64,000 bases of DNA from Microvirga ossetica. Its GTDB lineage: Bacteria > Pseudomonadota > Alphaproteobacteria > Rhizobiales > Beijerinckiaceae. The stretch is from NCBI RefSeq assembly GCF_002741015.1, contig NZ_CP016617.1, positions 372,001 through 436,000 of the forward strand, in the 5' to 3' direction. The notes below the pieces were generated by a model. That model made no database searches, had not been told where the DNA came from, and saw only the letters and a list, made by a program, of their open reading frames with translations. This document shows, in pieces, positions 51,427-60,778 of this stretch (position 1 is the stretch's first letter; the number at the start of each line of letters is the position of its first letter). Both the position numbers and the translations under genes were made by a program.

Positions 51427-52533
51427 ATGGGCATGTCCGTCGGCGCCGTCTCAAGCACTCCGAGAAACACTGCGCCGTGGCCCGCACTGCTCCTCCTCGG
51501 GCTGCTGGGCGCGTGCCAGCAGGCCGAAGCCCCGCCACCGGACATCCGGCCTGTCAAGACCATCACGGTCGAGCGCCGCGCCGACGAGCAGTCCGTCTCC
51601 CTCACCGGTCAGATCCGGGCCCAGGACGAGGTCAGCCTCGCCTTCCGCACCGACGGCCGCATGCTGGAGCGGCCGGTCAACATCGGCGATCAGGTCAAGC
51701 CCGGCCAGGTCGTGGCGCGGCTCGATCCGCAGAACCAGCAGAATGCCCTCCGCTCGGCCCAGGCTAGCCTGTCGGCGGCGCAGGGGCAGCTCACCCAGGC
51801 CAGGAACACCTTCGAGCGCCAGCAGGGCCTGCTCCAGAAAGGCTACACGACCCGGGCCCAGTTCGATGACGCCCAGCAGGCCCGGCAGACCGCCGAGGCG
51901 CAGGTCGATTCCGCGCAGGCGCAACTGCGCAACGCCCAGGACCAGCTCGGCTACACCGAGCTTCAGGCCGACGCACCCGGCACCGTGACCGCCAAGGGGG
52001 CCGAGCCCGGCGAGGTGGTCAAGGCCGGGCAGATGATCGTCCAGGTCGCCCGCCAGGGCGGGCGGGACGCCGTGTTCGACGTGCCGGCGCACCTCGTCCG
52101 CATGGGACCGCGCCAAGCCACCATCACCATCGTGTTGGCGGACGATCCCAGCGTCAAGGCCACCGGACGGGTGCGGGAGGTCGCGCCGCAGGCCGACCCG
52201 GTCACCCGCACATATCAGGTGAAGATCGGGCTGACGGATCCGCCCGCCGCCATGCGCCTCGGCTCGACTGTGGTCGGACGGGCCTCGGCGACCTCCGGCG
52301 AGGTGATCGAGGTTCCGGCGACGGCGCTGACCGAGGCGAACGGACGCCCGGCGGTCTGGGTGGTCGATCCCGCGACGCAGACCGTGGCGCTGCGCAACAT
52401 CGACGTGGTCCGCTACGATCCGGCCAGCGTCACCGTCTCCCAAGGCATCGAGGCCGGCGACGTGGTCGTCACCGCCGGCGTCCAAGCGCTGCGCCCGGGG
52501 CAGAAGGTCCGCCTGCTCGGGGTGACGTCATGA
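51427..52533 (+). CDS. RND efflux periplasmic adaptor (HlyD family), lipoprotein
   Basis: The 368-residue protein has a lipoprotein signal with lipobox LLGAC (~24-28), then lipoyl/barrel-sandwich halves (VSLTGQIRAQDEVSLAFRTD and QADAPGTVTAKGAEPGEVVK) around a coiled-coil hairpin (~105-170, NALRSAQASLSAAQGQLTQA). Beta-barrel and membrane-proximal domains follow. It links an inner-membrane RND pump with an outer-membrane channel. GAGGAGG lies directly upstream of ATG 51427. The stop overlaps the start of the pump gene (ATGA), showing translational coupling. No TolC-like gene is in the window. Confidence 0.9.
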   Translation: MGMSVGAVSSTPRNTAPWPALLLLGLLGACQQAEAPPPDIRPVKTITVERRADEQSVSLTGQIRAQDEVSLAFRTDGRMLERPVNIGDQVKPGQVVARLDPQNQQNALRSAQASLSAAQGQLTQARNTFERQQGLLQKGYTTRAQFDDAQQARQTAEAQVDSAQAQLRNAQDQLGYTELQADAPGTVTAKGAEPGEVVKAGQMIVQVARQGGRDAVFDVPAHLVRMGPRQATITIVLADDPSVKATGRVREVAPQADPVTRTYQVKIGLTDPPAAMRLGSTVVGRASATSGEVIEVPATALTEANGRPAVWVVDPATQTVALRNIDVVRYDPASVTVSQGIEAGDVVVTAGVQALRPGQKVRLLGVTS

Positions 52534-55500
52534 GCCTCAACCTGTCCGAGTGGGCCATCCGCCATCGGTCCTTCATCGTCTTCCTGATGCTCATCGTCCT
52601 GGTCGCGGGGATCGGCTCCTACTTTTCCTTGGGGCGGGCCGAGGATCCGGCCTTCTCGGTCAAGACCATGGTCGTCAGTGCCGGGTGGCCCGGCGCGACC
52701 CTCAACGACACGCTCCAGCAGGTCACCGAGCGCCTCGAGCGGAAGCTCCAGGAGGCGCCGCATCTCGATTATCTCCGCAGCTACACGACGCCCGGCCAGA
52801 CCACGATCTTCGTCAACCTGAAGGGCGAGGTGCTGGCGCGGGATGTTCCAGATATCTGGTACCAGGTGCGCAAGAAGGTCGGCGACATCCGCAGCACCTT
52901 ACCCCAGGGCGTGACCGGTCCCGGGTTCAACGACGAGTTCGGCGACACCTACGGTATCATCTACGGCTTCATCGCCGACGGCTTCACCCACCGTGAGCTG
53001 CGCGACACTGTCGAGGATGTCCGCTCGCGGCTCCTTCAGGTTCCCGACGTGTCCAAGATTGACGTGGTCGGGGCCCAGGACGAGAAGTTCTACCTCGAGT
53101 TCTCGACCGAGCAGCTCGCCGGGCTCGGTCTCGACCATGCTGCCCTCGCCGCGGCGCTTCAGGCGCAGAACGCGGTGGCCCCTGCGGGGGTTGTCCAGAC
53201 CGGCAACGAGAAGCTCCTGATCCGGGTGTCGGGGGAGTTCCGCTCCGAGCAGGATCTGCTGGCGGTCAACTTCGTGGTGAACGGTCGCGTCATCCGCCTG
53301 GGCGACATAGCCACCGTCCGGCGTGCCTATGGCGATCCGCCCCAACCGATGTTCCGGGTCAATGGACAGCCCGCCATCGGGATCGCGATTTCCATGCGGG
53401 ACGGCGGTGACGTGCTGGCGCTCGGCCGCAACATCGCGGCCGCCATGGCGGCGATCCGGAGGGACCTGCCCATCGGCATCGAGCCCGTGCTCGTGGCCGA
53501 CCAGCCGGTGACGGTCGAGCACTCGATCAAGGAATTCATGAAGACCCTGTGGGAGGCCGTCGCCATCGTGCTGGCGATCAGCTTCCTCAGCCTCGGCCTG
53601 CGGGCCGGCGCGGTTGTGGCGCTGTCGATCCCGCTGGTGCTCGCCATGGTGTTCATGACGATGGCCTATGCCGGCATCGACCTGCAACGGATCTCGCTCG
53701 GCGCGCTCATCATCTCCCTCGGCCTCCTGGTGGACGATGCCATGATCACGGTCGAGACGATGATCACGCGGCTCGAGCAGGGCGCTACCAGGGAGGACGC
53801 CGCCACCTTTGCCTACACATCGGTCGCGTTTCCGATGCTGACCGGCACCCTGGTCACCGTGGCGGGCTTCATCCCCATCGGCTTTGCCCGCAGCTCCGCA
53901 GGGGAGTACACCTTCTCGATCTTCGCCGTGGTCGGCATCGCGCTCGTCGCATCGTGGTTCGTCGCCGTCCTGTTCTCGCCGCTGCTCGGGGTCTGGCTGC
54001 TGCCGAGACAAGCGAAGCACGCCCATGCCGAGCCAGGGCGGCTGATGCGGACATTCCGGCGGGTGCTCATCGTCGTCATGCGGGCGCGCTGGATCACCAT
54101 CCTGGTGACGCTCGCACTGTTCGGGCTTGCGCTCTACGGGATGCGCGTCGTCCCGCAGCAGTTCTTCCCGGCCTCGGACCGCCCCGAACTGCTCGTCGAC
54201 CTCAAGCTGCCGCAGAATTCCTCGATCCATGCGAGCGAGACGGTGGCGAGCCGGCTCGACGGGATCCTGAAGGGCGACGGCGACATCGACCACTGGAGCA
54301 CCTATGTCGGCCGTGGCGCGGTCCGGTTCTATCTGCCACTGAACGTTCAGCTTGCGAACGACTTCTTCTCCCAGGCGGTGATCGTCACGAAGAGCCTGGA
54401 GGCGCGGGAGCGGGTCCGGGCCCGCCTGGAAATGGTCCTTGAGACCGAGTTCCCGAGCGTGGTCGCCCGGGTGTATCCGCTCGAGCTCGGGCCGCCGGTG
54501 GGCTGGCCGTTGCAGTACCGCGTCACCGGCCCCGACGTGAACACCGTCCGCGAGACCGCGTTCAAGGTCGCCGACGTGATGGGCTCGGACCCCTACGTCC
54601 AGACGATCAACTTCGAGTGGATCGAGCCGGCGCGCACCTTGCAGATCCGCGTCAACCAGGACGAGGCCCGGCTGCTCGGCCTGAGCTCCCAGGCCGTGGC
54701 GCAGGCCCTCAACGGCGTCGTGACCGGCGCGTCGGTGACCCAGGTGCGGGACGGCATCTACCTCGTCGACGTCGTCGTCCGCGCCGGCAGCGAACAGCGC
54801 ACCTCGCTGGCGGCCCTGCGCGATCTCCAGCTTCCCCTGCCGAACGGCCGCACGGTGCCGATCACCCAGCTCGCCTCCGTCGATTACGGGCAGGAGTTTC
54901 CGCTGGTCTGGCGGCGGGACCGGGTGCCGAGCCTCGTCGTGCAGGCGGATGTCGCGCCCGGCGTCCAGTCGGCGTCGGTCGTCAGGGAGCTGGACCCCAG
55001 GATGGCCGAGCTGGTTGCGAGCCTGCCTGGCGGCTACCGCGTGGCCGTCGGCGGCACGGCGGAGGAGAGCGCCAAGTCGCAGGCGTCGGTGCTCGCGGTG
55101 GTGCCCCTGATGCTGGCGCTGATGCTCATCCTGCTCATGGTGCAGCTCCAGAGCTTCCAGCGCCTGTTCCTGGTGCTGAGCGTGGCGCCCCTGGGGCTGA
55201 TCGGGGTTGTCCTGGCGCTGCTGCTGGCCAACAAGCCGCTCGGGTTCGTCGCGATCCTGGGCGTCTTGGCGCTGGTCGGCATGATCGCCCGCAATTCGGT
55301 GATCCTGATCGACCAGATCGAGACCGAGCGGGCGCACGGGCTGCATCCCTGGGATGCCGTCGTGGAGGCAACTGTTCACCGGTTCCGTCCGATCCTCCTG
55401 ACCGCGGCAGCGGCGATCCTTGGGATGATCCCGATTGCCCCGACGGTGTTCTGGGGGCCGATGGCCTACGCGATCATGGGCGGCCTTGCGGTGGCGACCG

Positions 55501-55628
55501 GATTGACGCTGGTCTTCCTGCCGGCGTTGTACGTGGCGTGGTTCCGGATCGATCCGCCCGCCGAGACGGACGTGTCCGGGCAGCCTCACGAGGCGGCACC
55601 GGCTCTGAAGGGCGCCGCGGCCGGATGA
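52530..55628 (+). CDS. RND efflux pump, inner-membrane subunit (AcrB/HAE family)
   Basis: The 1032-residue protein has the RND plan: TM1 (SFIVFLMLIVLVAGIGSYFS), a large periplasmic domain, TM2-6, a second periplasmic domain and TM7-12. The proton-relay pair is seen in TM4 (LGLLVDDAMITVETM, Asp near residues 401-402); the TM10 Lys of AcrB is replaced by Arg in GMIARNSVILID, as in many non-AcrB HAE pumps. The substrate is not predictable; the VDD motif argues for organic compounds over CusA-type metal export. It overlaps the adaptor gene by four bases. Confidence 0.92.
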   Translation: MSLNLSEWAIRHRSFIVFLMLIVLVAGIGSYFSLGRAEDPAFSVKTMVVSAGWPGATLNDTLQQVTERLERKLQEAPHLDYLRSYTTPGQTTIFVNLKGEVLARDVPDIWYQVRKKVGDIRSTLPQGVTGPGFNDEFGDTYGIIYGFIADGFTHRELRDTVEDVRSRLLQVPDVSKIDVVGAQDEKFYLEFSTEQLAGLGLDHAALAAALQAQNAVAPAGVVQTGNEKLLIRVSGEFRSEQDLLAVNFVVNGRVIRLGDIATVRRAYGDPPQPMFRVNGQPAIGIAISMRDGGDVLALGRNIAAAMAAIRRDLPIGIEPVLVADQPVTVEHSIKEFMKTLWEAVAIVLAISFLSLGLRAGAVVALSIPLVLAMVFMTMAYAGIDLQRISLGALIISLGLLVDDAMITVETMITRLEQGATREDAATFAYTSVAFPMLTGTLVTVAGFIPIGFARSSAGEYTFSIFAVVGIALVASWFVAVLFSPLLGVWLLPRQAKHAHAEPGRLMRTFRRVLIVVMRARWITILVTLALFGLALYGMRVVPQQFFPASDRPELLVDLKLPQNSSIHASETVASRLDGILKGDGDIDHWSTYVGRGAVRFYLPLNVQLANDFFSQAVIVTKSLEARERVRARLEMVLETEFPSVVARVYPLELGPPVGWPLQYRVTGPDVNTVRETAFKVADVMGSDPYVQTINFEWIEPARTLQIRVNQDEARLLGLSSQAVAQALNGVVTGASVTQVRDGIYLVDVVVRAGSEQRTSLAALRDLQLPLPNGRTVPITQLASVDYGQEFPLVWRRDRVPSLVVQADVAPGVQSASVVRELDPRMAELVASLPGGYRVAVGGTAEESAKSQASVLAVVPLMLALMLILLMVQLQSFQRLFLVLSVAPLGLIGVVLALLLANKPLGFVAILGVLALVGMIARNSVILIDQIETERAHGLHPWDAVVEATVHRFRPILLTAAAAILGMIPIAPTVFWGPMAYAIMGGLAVATGLTLVFLPALYVAWFRIDPPAETDVSGQPHEAAPALKGAAAG

Positions 55629-55674
55629 GGGCGAGGTCGGCTCGTTGCCGACAGACAGGTCAAGGGAGGGTGAG

Positions 55675-56382
55675 ATGTTGTCACGACGACACTTCTGCTG
55701 CGCCGGAGTTCTAGCCGGCACCGCGGCTAGCTTCTCAAGAGCGTTTGCCGCCGATCAGTGCGCGGCGACGACGCAACAGCGGCAGGCGGCGCTGAGCCCC
55801 GACGATGCGCTGGCGGAGCTCAAGGCCGGCAACGAGCGCTTCCTGTCGCAGAATATGCGCAACTGTGACCTGCTCGGTCAGGTCAGGGCGACCGCCGGCG
55901 GACAGTTCCCGTTCGCGCTGGTGATCGGCTGCATCGACTCCCGCGTGCCCCCGGAGCTGGTGTTCGATCAACGCATCGGCGATATCTTCAGCGCCCGCAT
56001 TGCCGGCAACGTCGCCGACGATGACGTCGTTGGCAGTGCCGAATTCGCGACCAAGCTGGCCGGGGCAAAGCTGATCGTCGTGCTGGGCCACAGCGAGTGC
56101 GGCGCGGTCAAGGGTGCCATTGATGGCGCCCAGCTTGGAAAGCTCACCGACCTGTTGAACCGCATCAAGCCCGCGGTTGAGGCCAACCGGAACGCCCCGG
56201 GGGAGCACACCTCGAAGAACACGGACTTCGTGCAGCAGGTGGCGACAACGAATGCCACGCTGGCGGCCCAAGGTCTTCAACGAGATAGCGAGGTTCTTCG
56301 GGATCTGGTCGCCCAGAAAGATCTGAGGATCGTTGCGGCGATGCACGATGTCGCCAGCGGGCGCATCACGTTCATGGAATGA
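55675..56382 (+). CDS. Beta-class carbonic anhydrase with Tat-type signal
   Basis: The 235-residue protein starts MLSRRHFCCAGVLAGTAASF, a twin-arginine-type leader. The beta-CA domain has Cys86, Asp88 and Arg90 in VIGCIDSRVPPE and His139 and Cys142 in GHSECGAVKG, a complete zinc site with the Asp-Arg dyad. Export of a beta-CA to the periplasm interconverts CO2 and bicarbonate there. GGGAGGGTGAG precedes ATG 55675. It lies 46 bp after the RND gene in the same direction, probably a separate function despite the proximity. Confidence 0.9.
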   Translation: MLSRRHFCCAGVLAGTAASFSRAFAADQCAATTQQRQAALSPDDALAELKAGNERFLSQNMRNCDLLGQVRATAGGQFPFALVIGCIDSRVPPELVFDQRIGDIFSARIAGNVADDDVVGSAEFATKLAGAKLIVVLGHSECGAVKGAIDGAQLGKLTDLLNRIKPAVEANRNAPGEHTSKNTDFVQQVATTNATLAAQGLQRDSEVLRDLVAQKDLRIVAAMHDVASGRITFME

Positions 56383-56703
56383 GGACTGGCGGCGGATCGA
56401 AGGTCTGGTACTGGCACTCCTGAGACGTAAGCGTTCGGTCCGCTTCGGCACTCAACTGCCGACATTCGTTGAGCCGCCGGAATGCGAATGCCTGACCCAA
56501 ACTGGCCCTTGCCGATCCGCGTCGGCATGTCTCAATCACTTCGGCCCGGCTTGTCCTTAGGCCACACAACACCCGGACACAACATCACGAACATTGACGG
56601 TATGATTGCGGATAAGCCAGCCTGTTGACTGGGGTCGTGAACGCGATGGGTGAGCTTGAGTTGGCGACGGCTTCACCCCGGTCTACATTTGGTGGAGGTC
56701 TAA
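56383..56703. other. Intergenic with dispersed repeat
   Basis: 321 bp between the converging carbonic anhydrase and cytochrome genes. Repeat copy D occupies its first third; nothing else is recognised. Confidence 0.4.
56412..56507. repeat. Dispersed ~97-bp repeat, copy D
   Basis: Partner of 37366-37462 (see there). Shared blocks include CTGAGACGTAAGCG, GGTCCGCTTC and TTCGTTGAG. Confidence 0.75.
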
Positions 56704-57246
56704 TCACCGCCGTGGCCTACTGGCTTCCCGGCAAGCAGCCTCATTCAGAGCCGCAGCCGCAGGTTTGGGCTGATGATTGTCGGGCCGGAGCTGCCCCAGA
56801 GCGCCATCGGCGCGGGCCTTCAGGTAGACAAATATGTCGGGTAGATTGCACACGACATTCTGGTCCTCTCCCATCGCCCGCATGACCCGTTGCTGGGCCG
56901 GGCCTACCGTTCGTAGGCCGTGAATGACGATGTCTTGGAAGCCTGCGTAGTCCATTGCTTTCAGAGGGGCCAACAGGGGTGGGGCAATCATGCTGCCCTC
57001 GCCACTCGGGCCATGGCACATATGACACGCCGCGTGATAGCGGCGATACCCGTTGAACGTATACCAGTCTACCTGTCCGCCCTGCGCTATGTGATAGGTC
57101 GGCTCGCCGTTCTCAGCATAATAACGCCCATCCTCGTCCCTCACCGCTTGCGCGGCGGCCTGGAACGTGACCCAGCAAGCAATCAGGATGAGCGCGCGTG
57201 CGGCGCGCCACCTATGTACGCCCACTCTGTGCATGGTTGCGCCCAT
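56704..57246 (-). CDS. c-type cytochrome of the methanol-metabolism-related family
   Basis: The 180-residue protein has a signal peptide (ALILIACWVTFQAAAQA) and one haem c site, CHMCH at 74-78 (YHAACHMCHGPSGEGS). Other family features are VDWYTFNGYRRYHAACH, LKAMDYAGFQDIVIHGL, a Met in RVMRAMGEDQNVVCNLPDIF as likely axial ligand, and YLKARADGALG. This pattern fits the four-Cys cytochrome family annotated as methanol-metabolism-related (TIGR03874, from memory). It probably accepts electrons from a PQQ alcohol dehydrogenase such as XoxF downstream, although it faces the other way. Confidence 0.8.
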   Translation of the reverse strand: MGATMHRVGVHRWRAARALILIACWVTFQAAAQAVRDEDGRYYAENGEPTYHIAQGGQVDWYTFNGYRRYHAACHMCHGPSGEGSMIAPPLLAPLKAMDYAGFQDIVIHGLRTVGPAQQRVMRAMGEDQNVVCNLPDIFVYLKARADGALGQLRPDNHQPKPAAAALNEAACREASRPRR

Positions 57247-57308
57247 GTGACATCGTGGACGGGGGCAGGGGCCGGTGCATCATGGCGCGTCGGCCGCCGA
57301 AAGCTTGA

Positions 57309-57647
57309 TCACTGATCCAGGCTGCTAAGCTGAGTGTCGTCGCTCACGAACACGCGATCCTCAATGCGCTTGATCTCAAGCTCAACGGCGCTTTGGCCGA
57401 AAGCTCGCGGTATCGACACAATTACTTTCTGACCGGACAACAGAGTTGCGATGAACCGAACAGGTGTCGCCTCCTCACTGGAAGCTAGGGTCGTTACCAC
57501 CCGATAGCCGTCCTTTTCAATGGTGTAGTACGCATTGCCCGCCACATTGGCGAGTTTGACACTCAAGCCCTTAATTGGCGTGAGTTCAGACGCGTGCGCG
57601 GAGCTCGTGATGGCAAGAGTGGAAAGGAGCATAGCGAAGGTGCGCAT
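57309..57647 (-). CDS. Small exported protein of unknown function
   Basis: The 112-residue protein has a signal peptide (MRTFAMLLSTLAITSSAHAS) and a beta-rich mature domain (LSVKLANVAGNAYYTIEKDG, YRVVTTLASSEEATPVRFIA, KVIVSIPRAFGQSAVELEIK). ATG 57647 has AAGGAG seven bases upstream; a second ATG at 57653 is too close to that site. It lies 62 bp upstream of the cytochrome gene in the same direction and could be co-transcribed. I recognise no family. Confidence 0.65.
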   Translation of the reverse strand: MRTFAMLLSTLAITSSAHASELTPIKGLSVKLANVAGNAYYTIEKDGYRVVTTLASSEEATPVRFIATLLSGQKVIVSIPRAFGQSAVELEIKRIEDRVFVSDDTQLSSLDQ

Positions 57648-58149
57648 GATCATACTCCTTCTACACCGATGAGTTGGGTTGACTGCCTCGCGGCGGACAT
57701 GGCGAATATCGCGCTCAACCCTCCGGGAAATTGCCCACATCGGATAATGATAATGTTTATTCGTGTACGCTCACTGTGCTGGATCCGATGTGCGCCGCCA
57801 CACGGAGCGGAATAGTTTTGCTTGGCTGCCCTGCTTAACAATACGATGAAGGGATTCGGTGTTTCAAATGCTATGTGTCGTTCCCCTGTCATGGAAAGCC
57901 CTTAGATCCGCTGCCGTGGCCGCTAGGCCTATGGGACAAGGATAGGCCCCGATGCACGGCCTTCCATGCCCCCTCAGCTAAACTCATCAGGTCAGCATCA
58001 GCACTAGGCTTCAGCGGCCCGGACAGGAAATCTGCGCCCTCTCGCGCTTGATGCCACCAAAGATCAGCCAGTTCGTGGGCGAGCAAAACCCTTCACTCCG
58101 TGCATTTAACGGGCGCGCAACGAGCCTGCGGTTGCCGCGGCCCAGAAGA
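57648..58149. other. Intergenic, possible small open frame at 57889-58086 (-)
   Basis: 502 bp. A 65-codon minus-strand frame with TTG start (LLAHELADLWWHQAREGADF, LSGPLKPSADADLMSLAEGA) looks protein-like and has GGAGTGAAGG upstream, but it lacks an ATG and has an in-frame stop just before; it may be a remnant. The promoter of 57309-57647 lies at 57660-57780, where AT-rich AATGATAATGTTTATTCG occurs. Confidence 0.4.
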
Positions 58150-58446
58150 TCACACCGGAAGCTTGCCAACGATCCGCGCCGCTGCCTCAGCGCTGAAGCC
58201 GATCTCAACCAACTCCTCTGCGAGATCCCCAATCTGATCGGGATCAAGCGTGATTGAGCTGTCTTCCGCATCTGTTTCGGCTCCCGGCTTTTGCTCGTTG
58301 CTCTGCTCCACGGTCCTGCCAGGTGCCACGGTCGCGCGAACGGCCAGACCTTCGTCTCCATCCTCGTCATTCTCGGTCTCGTAGACCTTGAGTGTGACCC
58401 AGCGCCCCTCGACCTCGTCCGCATAGACCGTTTTCCACTCGCCCAT
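58150..58446 (-). CDS. Small acidic protein of unknown function
   Basis: The 98-residue protein begins MGEWKTVYADEVEGRWVTLK, continues with an acidic, glutamate-rich middle (YETENDEDGDEGLAVRATVA) and ends in a helical segment (DPDQIGDLAEELVEIGFSAE). AGAGAGGGAAAG precedes ATG 58446. No signal peptide. No family recognised. Confidence 0.6.
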   Translation of the reverse strand: MGEWKTVYADEVEGRWVTLKVYETENDEDGDEGLAVRATVAPGRTVEQSNEQKPGAETDAEDSSITLDPDQIGDLAEELVEIGFSAEAAARIVGKLPV

Positions 58447-58771
58447 CTTTCCCTCTCTTTGATCAGATCCCCAGTGCTGTCTGACTCCAGCATTGTAGCG
58501 TGACACTCCCAAGCCATCGACGATGTCCTTAAGCGAGGCGTTCTATTCCTTTGCTCCCCGACGAGAGACTTTCATGGTCTCGAATCGCCCCCTCGATCCT
58601 TCCTCCCGCAACGCTGCCGCATCGCGACAATGGCGATAAGGCTGAGAGGTCCCGCAGATGTGGACCGATCCCCTGATGTCGGCACCGACGGGGCGCTGAG
58701 GCGAATCCGGCCGAATTAGGCGCATGGGGAATTGCATCACGGGTCCCCGAAATGCGATATGTATATCCACG
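58447..58771. other. Intergenic, divergent promoters expected
   Basis: 325 bp between divergent genes. No repeat or recognised structure; short frames are not credible. Confidence 0.4.
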
Positions 58772-59383
58772 ATGAAGACATTCTCCACACAAGATGCACA
58801 GGCTTCACCTTCTGTGGCCCGCAACCGGAATCCAATCTTGAGCGTACTGCGAAGGGTGCTTCCGCCGACAGGAACCGTCCTGGAGATCGCCAGCGGCACG
58901 GGCGAGCATGCGGTGTACTTTGCGGCCGCATTTCCGGGGTTGACGTGGCAGCCATCGGATCAGGACGAGCAGGCTCTGAGAAGCATTGCGGCCCATCGGG
59001 CGATCTCCAGGCTGCTCAACCTTCGCGCGCCGCTCTCACTCGATGCTGCCGCTCCTGAATGGCCTGTCGAACAGGCCAATGCCATTGTGGCGATCAACAT
59101 GGTTCATATCAGTCCTTGGCGGGCGACGCAGGGATTGATGGCCGGAGCAGGGCGGGTGCTCTCGCCAGGCGGCGTGCTTTATCTTTATGGGGCCTACAAA
59201 GAGAACGGCGCTCACACGGCGCTGAGCAATGATGCCTTCGATCAGGATCTGAGACGGCGCAATCCGGAATGGGGCGTGCGCGATCTTCCGGAGGTCGCCG
59301 AACTTGCCGAAGCCAATGGATTAAGCCTTGCCGAGCGCGTCCCGATGCCGGCCAATAACCTGAGCCTCATCTTCCAGAAGTGA
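58772..59383 (+). CDS. DUF938 family SAM-dependent methyltransferase-like protein
   Basis: From ATG 58772 the protein has ~203 residues: PSVARNRNPILSVLRRVLP at the N-terminus, the SAM-binding motif VLEIASGTGEHAVYFAAAFP (~38-57), WQPSDQDEQALRSIAAH, AIVAINMVHISPW and GGVLYLYGAYKENGAHTALS. DUF938 proteins are close to class I methyltransferases; substrate unknown. An upstream ATG at 58724 adds 16 residues without conserved character. It is the first gene on this strand before the PQQ-associated group, 146 bp ahead. Confidence 0.85.
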   Translation: MKTFSTQDAQASPSVARNRNPILSVLRRVLPPTGTVLEIASGTGEHAVYFAAAFPGLTWQPSDQDEQALRSIAAHRAISRLLNLRAPLSLDAAAPEWPVEQANAIVAINMVHISPWRATQGLMAGAGRVLSPGGVLYLYGAYKENGAHTALSNDAFDQDLRRRNPEWGVRDLPEVAELAEANGLSLAERVPMPANNLSLIFQK

Positions 59384-59529
59384 TCTGCTGACAGGAAAGT
59401 GAGACCTCCAAGCCTTGTTCAGCGTAGCCATTGTGCAGTAATCTTTCTCGCCAGCCGAAGCGGTAGCGCGTCAGGTACTGCGTGTTCACGGCTATGCCCT
59501 TCGGCCTCGCGTGAACAGGACACAATCCC

Positions 59530-60759
59530 ATGGTACTGCTTGGCTCAAGGCATCGCCTCCGGGTTCATCGGTCAATTTACCAGTTGATCCTAAGCGCTGT
59601 CGTGGCCATCACCGCGTCCAGTCTCCCAGCATGGACACAGACGCCGGATCCCACCGATATCCGTATCGGGCTGATCACCCGCCAGCCGCCACCGCCCACG
59701 CTATACGAATTCGATCCTGCCCCCGAGGATGAGGGGCTGGCGGGCGGACGGCTCGCGGCACGCGACAACAACACGACCGGGCAGTTCACGGGCCATCGCT
59801 ACGTTCTCGAGGAGGAGACGCTCGAGGAGGGGCAGGACGCAGTTGCCGCAGCGCAGACGCTCGCAGCGCGCGGGATCGCATTCCTGGCGATCAATCTCCC
59901 GGCTGAGGAACTCTTGGCGATAGCCGACGCGCTCAAGGGCAACAACACATTGCTCTTCAATGTCAGCGCTACCGACGATCGGCTCCGGGGCGCAGATTGC
60001 CGATCCAATGTCTTTCACGTGGTGCCGAGCCGAGCCATGCTGACCGATGCCTTGGCCCAGTTCCTTGCCTTCAAGCGCTGGCGTCGGCTCTTCCTGATCG
60101 TCGGCCCGCAGCCGGGGGACAAGCTCTACGCTGAGGCCGTAAAGCGCTCCGCCCGCAAGTTCGGGCTGGTGATCGCTGCGGAAAAGCCATGGGAATTCGG
60201 CCCGCTGGCTCGCGCCAAGGCCGACAGCCCGACCACCGCGGTGGCACTCACCTTCACGCAGAACCTCGATTACGACGTCGCTATCGTCGCCGACGAGGCG
60301 AGGGACTTCGGTGACTACCTCGCATATCGGACGTGGGATTCGAGACTTGTCATGGGTACCCAGGGACTGACCGCCACCACATGGCACCCGACATTCGAGG
60401 TGTGGGGAGCGGCGCAGGCTCAGACCCGCTTCCGGCGCTCCTCCGATCGCCTTATGCGCCCGCTCGACTACCACGTGTGGATGGCAGTCCGGACGGTCGG
60501 CGAGGCCGTCACCCAGACGAAGGTGACCGATCCCGGCACAGTGAGGGAATTCATCAGGGGAGCGGATTTCGGCCTCCCGGCATACAAGGGGGTCTCATTG
60601 AGCTTCAGGCCCTGGGACCAGCAGCTCCGCCAGCCCCTTCTCCTCGTGCAGCCGCGCTTTCTCGTCTCGGTGGCGCCGGAGCAGGGCTTCCTGCACCAGC
60701 GCACGCCGCTCGACACCCTTGGCTTCGATCAGCCGGAGACCGCCTGCAAGCTTCAATGA
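59530..60759 (+). CDS. ABC-type substrate-binding protein of the PQQ/alcohol-oxidation-associated type
   Basis: The 409-residue protein has a signal peptide (IYQLILSAVVAITASSLPAW) and a periplasmic binding fold: TDIRIGLITRQPPPPTLYEF, GQDAVAAAQTLAARGIAFLA, WRRLFLIVGPQPGDKLYAEA, YDVAIVADEARDFGDYLAYR and DYHVWMAVRTVGEAVTQTKV. It matches what I know of the TIGR03863-type protein found beside PQQ alcohol dehydrogenases, usually with an ABC permease and ATPase (not in this window). The beta-propeller gene follows 19 bp downstream, so both form an operon. Its ligand is unknown; a lanthanide- or PQQ-linked role is only inference. Confidence 0.82.
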   Translation: MVLLGSRHRLRVHRSIYQLILSAVVAITASSLPAWTQTPDPTDIRIGLITRQPPPPTLYEFDPAPEDEGLAGGRLAARDNNTTGQFTGHRYVLEEETLEEGQDAVAAAQTLAARGIAFLAINLPAEELLAIADALKGNNTLLFNVSATDDRLRGADCRSNVFHVVPSRAMLTDALAQFLAFKRWRRLFLIVGPQPGDKLYAEAVKRSARKFGLVIAAEKPWEFGPLARAKADSPTTAVALTFTQNLDYDVAIVADEARDFGDYLAYRTWDSRLVMGTQGLTATTWHPTFEVWGAAQAQTRFRRSSDRLMRPLDYHVWMAVRTVGEAVTQTKVTDPGTVREFIRGADFGLPAYKGVSLSFRPWDQQLRQPLLLVQPRFLVSVAPEQGFLHQRTPLDTLGFDQPETACKLQ

Positions 60760-60778
60760 CATAACCGGGAGGATTGCC

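Noticed and set aside
52899..55721. 940-codon open frame on the minus strand
   Set aside because: It is exactly antisense to the RND pump gene; the product is rich in Arg, Asp, His and Gln with no family features, as expected of a shadow frame in high-GC DNA.
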